Shown here in pieces: positions 61,105 through 64,000 of a stretch of DNA of 64,000 nucleotides; position 1 is the stretch's first letter, and each line of letters starts with the position of its first letter. Below the pieces are notes generated by a model. The model saw only the letters and a list, made by a program, of their open reading frames with translations, made no database searches and was not told where the DNA came from. The stretch spans positions 930,001-994,000 of the forward strand of contig NZ_CP043661.1 of assembly GCF_014217565.1 (NCBI RefSeq). Reading direction: 5' to 3'. The position numbers were made by a program, and so were the translations under genes. Origin of the DNA: Kribbella qitaiheensis (GTDB lineage: Bacteria; Actinomycetota; Actinomycetes; Propionibacteriales; Kribbellaceae).

Positions 61105-61749
61105 TCAGAGTAAGGGTAGGCCTGCGTGGCAGGCCTCGATGTTGTGGAGCTGGATGTCGTCCCTGCGGCCCTGTTCCCAGTTGTCTCTGGTCAGTCGCCA
61201 CCGGTTCAGCAGGGCGGGTTCGTCTTGCCTTGTTGCCCAATCGGAGCCGTTGGGCTCGTAGCCGAGGCCTCGCGAGATCGCGTTGGAGCCGTGGTTGTCC
61301 ACAAAAGCGTCGCTGCTCGCTTCCTTCGACCCGAGCCCGTCGAACGCCAGGTGCAGGATCGCTGCTCGCATCTCATGTCCGAGTCCGCGGCCGCGCTGAT
61401 CATCGGCCAGCCACGAGAAGCTGGTGACTGTGCCGAAGGTGGGGAAGTCGATTCCGATGAGATCCTGCATCCCGACCGGATGCCCATCCACGACGACCAC
61501 GAAGTACAGCCGCCAGGCCTCGGGCCCGACCTTCCCTCTGCCACGCCAGATCGCCCGTAGCCACTTGGCCACGCGCAGGTCAGGATCTGTCTCATAGAAT
61601 GACATCGGGTCGTCGTACGGCGCTGGGTCGGCGTGCGTCTTGCCGGCGCGCACGGCATCCGCGAGCTCGTCCAACAGGTTGTCGGTAGCGCCGCGCAACT
61701 CCAGAGTCGGCGTAGTGATGCGCACATCAAGAAGCGGATAGCTCTTCAT
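61105..61749 (-). CDS. GNAT family N-acetyltransferase (RimJ/RimL-like)
   Basis: A 214-residue acetyltransferase. YPLLDVRITTPTLELRGATD at the start is typical of RimJ-type N-acetyltransferases; TSFSWLADDQRGRGLGHEMR carries the acetyl-CoA loop RGxGLG and ASSDAFVDNHGSNAISRGLG the motif B Asn. An extended C-terminal segment follows. ATG 61749 fits the domain start. It leads a two-gene unit with the MBL gene. Confidence 0.85.
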   Translation of the reverse strand: MKSYPLLDVRITTPTLELRGATDNLLDELADAVRAGKTHADPAPYDDPMSFYETDPDLRVAKWLRAIWRGRGKVGPEAWRLYFVVVVDGHPVGMQDLIGIDFPTFGTVTSFSWLADDQRGRGLGHEMRAAILHLAFDGLGSKEASSDAFVDNHGSNAISRGLGYEPNGSDWATRQDEPALLNRWRLTRDNWEQGRRDDIQLHNIEACHAGLPLL

Positions 61750-61855
61750 TGCGCCGATCCAACACCACCCGCCCGCGACGGCCCACATGCTTTTCAGGCT
61801 CTTCACGATCCAGGGTGTAGGCGGGGTCTGAAGCCGCCGGTCTCGAGTAGGGATC

Positions 61856-62972
61856 TTATTCCAGGGGAAGCAAGCGGGGCGTGAGTACGTGCAGGTAGTC
61901 GCCGTTCGGTTCGCCGTTGCCGTTGGCACCCGTCAGTACGGCGGGCTTCCAGGCGCCCGTGTACGCCGTGATCAGCTGCGGGCTGTCGAACGAGTTGATC
62001 GCGTCGAGCAGGAGTTGCGCGGTGAACGCGACTGTCAACGGGGCCCCGGTGACGGTGCCGGCTAGGGTCTCGGCGCCGGAGGCGTCGTCGTCCGACCCGG
62101 CGCGGACCCGGAGCGACCCCACGCCGTACACGAGCCAGATCGGGGTCAGGCCGGCTGCGACGACGCTCAGGCGTCTGACGACGTCTCGCAGGGCCACGCG
62201 GTCGACTGTGGCGCTGATCGGGGTGTGGTCGGGAACGATCCGCCGGTACGGCAGGTAGGGGCCGGTCAGCGTGCGGATCCAAGCCGAGCGGGTGAGATTG
62301 CGCAGGTGCAGCGTCTCGGCGGTGAGCGACAGCAGCAGCCGCCCGCCGTCGCCGGCAAACGGGCGGGTCAGCTCACCGAGCGCCTTCGCCGGCACGAGCA
62401 CCTCGAACGGATCGACCTGCTCGGTCAGCCCGACCCGCGCGATGCCCAGCCGGTACCGGTCGGTGCTCGCCAGCTCGACCGCGTCGCCGGAGAAGCTGAG
62501 GTTGATGCCTGCCAACGCCGGCACCACGTCGTCCCGCGCGGCGGAGACAGCGACTCGCCCGACAGCCGCGGCGAACGCGCCGGCAGCAAGCGCCGACTGA
62601 TGCTCCGCTTCAGGTGAAGCGGTTGCCGGGTAGTCGGCCAGTGGCAGCAAGGGAAGAGAGTAGACGGCATCTCCGCAACAGATGACGAATCGGTGGCCAG
62701 CCGTGCTGAGCGTGACCAGCCCGGGCGGGAGCAGCTTTGTGATCTCTGCGAGCATCCGCCCCGGGACGAGACAGGTGCCTTCAGCATCGATCTGGCAGTG
62801 GAGGGTGATCCGGGGCCGACACCGCGTGGTCCGTGCCGGAGATAGTGGCGCCTTCCGGACCGGCCGTGAGCAGGAGGCCGAGAAGGATCGGCGTACTGGT
62901 CCGATGGGGTAGGCCTTTCGCGACCCAACCGACGGCGGTCGCGAACTCCTGTTGATCTGCTACGAGCTGCAC
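61856..62972 (-). CDS. DNA polymerase III beta-clamp (DnaN) paralogue, frameshifted as sequenced
   Basis: A 371-residue sliding-clamp-like protein after correction. The first frame from 62972 gives domain I: FATAVGWVAKGLPHRTSTPI, LLLTAGPEGATISGTDHAVS. The second frame continues RITLHCQIDAEGTCLVPGRM, LSFSGDAVELASTDRYRLGI (the domain II TDxYRL motif) and FTAQLLLDAINSF in domain III. One surplus base lies at GGGGCC 62812-62817. The tail YLHVLTPRLLPLE departs from the MPxRL ending of housekeeping DnaN. With no dnaA, recF or gyrB nearby it is an extra clamp, role unknown. Confidence 0.78.
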
Positions 62973-63305
62973 GCGCCGCAGCCTAGGAGCAGACCCGAGG
63001 CGCCGAACCTTCAGCTAGCTTGAAGGTCAGTGGCCCCCGTGCCTGAGCGCGTCCCGCACCTGCGCGAACCGCACCGACTCAAACACGACCAGCCTGGCCA
63101 GCAACGCAGCCAGTACGCCGAGCTGGGCAAGCGCGGCGACCTTGACCGCGCGAACCACCGTTACACCCGCAACTGCGAAGAGCCGCTTTTCACCGCGTAT
63201 CGGGGATGTTCTTGAAGAAATCTGGGGCGTGGTGTCGGATCGGGGCTGGAGTGTTCGTAGTACGTGTGAGTAGGCGCCTCCGAACCACCAGAAGGGAAGG
63301 TTTTC
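62973..63305. other. 333-bp spacer with a doubtful small membrane frame
   Basis: On the minus strand, 63027 to about 63160 encodes VVRAVKVAALAQLGVLAALL then ARLVVFESVRFAQVRDAL, one hydrophobic span with basic flanks and a GTG start, but no clear ribosome site. The remaining part is the upstream region of the peptidase E gene, with AGAAGGGAAGG near its ATG. Nothing else is supported. Confidence 0.3.
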
Positions 63306-63992
63306 ATGAAACTTCTTCTCACTTCCTCGGGCATCCGCAACCCGAGCATCGCCGACGCGCTCGTCGAGCTGCTGGGCAAGCCGATCGCCGAGTCGAGCGC
63401 CCTCTTCGTTCCGACCGGCATCTACCCGTTCCCCGGCGGCGCCGGGATGGCGTGGCAGGCGATCTTCGGAAAAGAGGACCACCCCTTGTGCGGGCTGGGC
63501 TGGAAGTCCTTGGGACTGCTGGAACTGACCGCGCTGCCGACCATCCGGGAAGAGAACTGGGTCCCGATGGTCCAGGAGGCCGATGCCCTGCTCATCTGGG
63601 GCGGCGATGTCCTTTACCTGACCCACTGGATGCGGCAGTCGGGCCTGGCAGACCTCTTCCCGTCACTGAGCGAGACGGTCTACGTGGGGGTGAGCGCCGG
63701 GAGCATCGCGCTGACTCCCTACAACTGCGACGCGGAGTTCGACCTCGAGTTCGTGCCCGAAGGCAGCGATATGGCGGAGGGCGGCGACAGGGCGCTGGGG
63801 CTGGTGGACTTCACGCTGTATCCGCACCTCGATCGCGAGGGTATGGAGGATGCGTCCATGGCCAACATCGAGAAGTGGGCGTCCGGGATCCCGGTCCCGA
63901 CGTACGCCATCGACGATCAGACGGCCATCAAGGTGGTCGACGGCGCCGTCGAGGTCATCTCCGAAGGGAACTGGAGGCTGTTCAACGGCTAG
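63306..63992 (+). CDS. Peptidase E (S51, aspartyl dipeptidase family)
   Basis: A 228-residue serine peptidase-like protein of the S51 family, which cleaves Asp-X dipeptides or related substrates. KLLLTSSGIRNPSIADALVE opens the fold, LLIWGGDVLYLTHWMRQSGL is the conserved GGD/N loop, and VYVGVSAGSIALTPYN has the nucleophile elbow GxSAGS. VDFTLYPHLDRE carries the expected His. AGAAGGGAAGG lies about 8 bases before ATG. The gene ends just before the window edge. Confidence 0.88.
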   Translation: MKLLLTSSGIRNPSIADALVELLGKPIAESSALFVPTGIYPFPGGAGMAWQAIFGKEDHPLCGLGWKSLGLLELTALPTIREENWVPMVQEADALLIWGGDVLYLTHWMRQSGLADLFPSLSETVYVGVSAGSIALTPYNCDAEFDLEFVPEGSDMAEGGDRALGLVDFTLYPHLDREGMEDASMANIEKWASGIPVPTYAIDDQTAIKVVDGAVEVISEGNWRLFNG

Positions 63993-64000
63993 TTGAGCAG

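Noticed and set aside
1861..62820. Programmed ribosomal frameshifting or phase variation as the cause of the eleven breaks
   Set aside because: Unrelated housekeeping, transport and regulatory genes share the break; no slippery heptamer with a downstream structure or long homopolymer is common to them, and the shift is always a single surplus base at GGGCC.

Overview
The window is high-GC (roughly 65-70%) actinobacterial DNA. RbpA (an RNA-polymerase-binding protein confined to actinobacteria), a mycothiol-dependent-isomerase-family protein, GTG starts with GTGA/ATGA stop-start overlaps, and several sugar ABC operons with LacI/AraC regulators all fit a soil actinomycete. Gene content reminds me most of Kribbella or a relative; that genus call is recall-based inference, not something the sequence proves.

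Layout. 1-2059: end of a B12-dependent lysine-degradation operon (lysine 5,6-aminomutase subunits kamD and kamE, then a 3-aminobutyryl-CoA ammonia-lyase). 2060-2671: no convincing gene, several inverted repeats. 2672-5422: a housekeeping block (lnt, fxsA, convergent rbpA). 5920-14107: a polysaccharide-utilisation operon (ABC importer, GH29 fucosidase, two Tat-exported PL6 lyases, AraC regulator). 14158-17732: Atg22-type MFS transporter, glycerophosphodiester phosphodiesterase, class V aminotransferase. 17729-24690: an alpha-L-rhamnosidase/ABC importer operon with a divergent AraC gene. 24663-26652: TetR/flavin-monooxygenase pair with two palindromic operators. 26641-34255: a membrane protein, a three-hydrolase peptidoglycan enzyme, dihydrolipoamide dehydrogenase, an alpha/beta hydrolase, a phosphodiesterase and a second disulfide oxidoreductase. 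34264-36883: CbiMN-Q-O cobalt/nickel transporter behind a Nur-like palindrome. 37030-43871: SGNH lipase, SRPBCC protein, MarR/UvrA-like/SDR divergon with a perfect 30-bp palindrome, LacI regulator. 43981-47125: a third sugar ABC importer. 47281-58023: small metabolic and regulatory genes, a 424-bp tandem duplication, a Tet(M)-like ribosomal protection GTPase, a kinase-like protein, a UMP-kinase paralogue and a tyrosine recombinase. 58024-63992: AT-richer decayed stretch, a kinase-like protein lacking catalytic residues, MBL and GNAT proteins, an orphan DNA-clamp (DnaN) paralogue and a peptidase E.

The main cross-cutting observation is that eleven genes are each broken by exactly one surplus base, and every break lies at a GGGCC/GGCCC string. 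I read these genes as intact in the organism and the breaks as one systematic consensus error. They are therefore annotated as full-length genes, frameshifted as sequenced. A second cross-cutting observation is a 44-45 bp palindromic repeat with CGTCCGAA arms in three unrelated places, once inside the 3' end of kamD.
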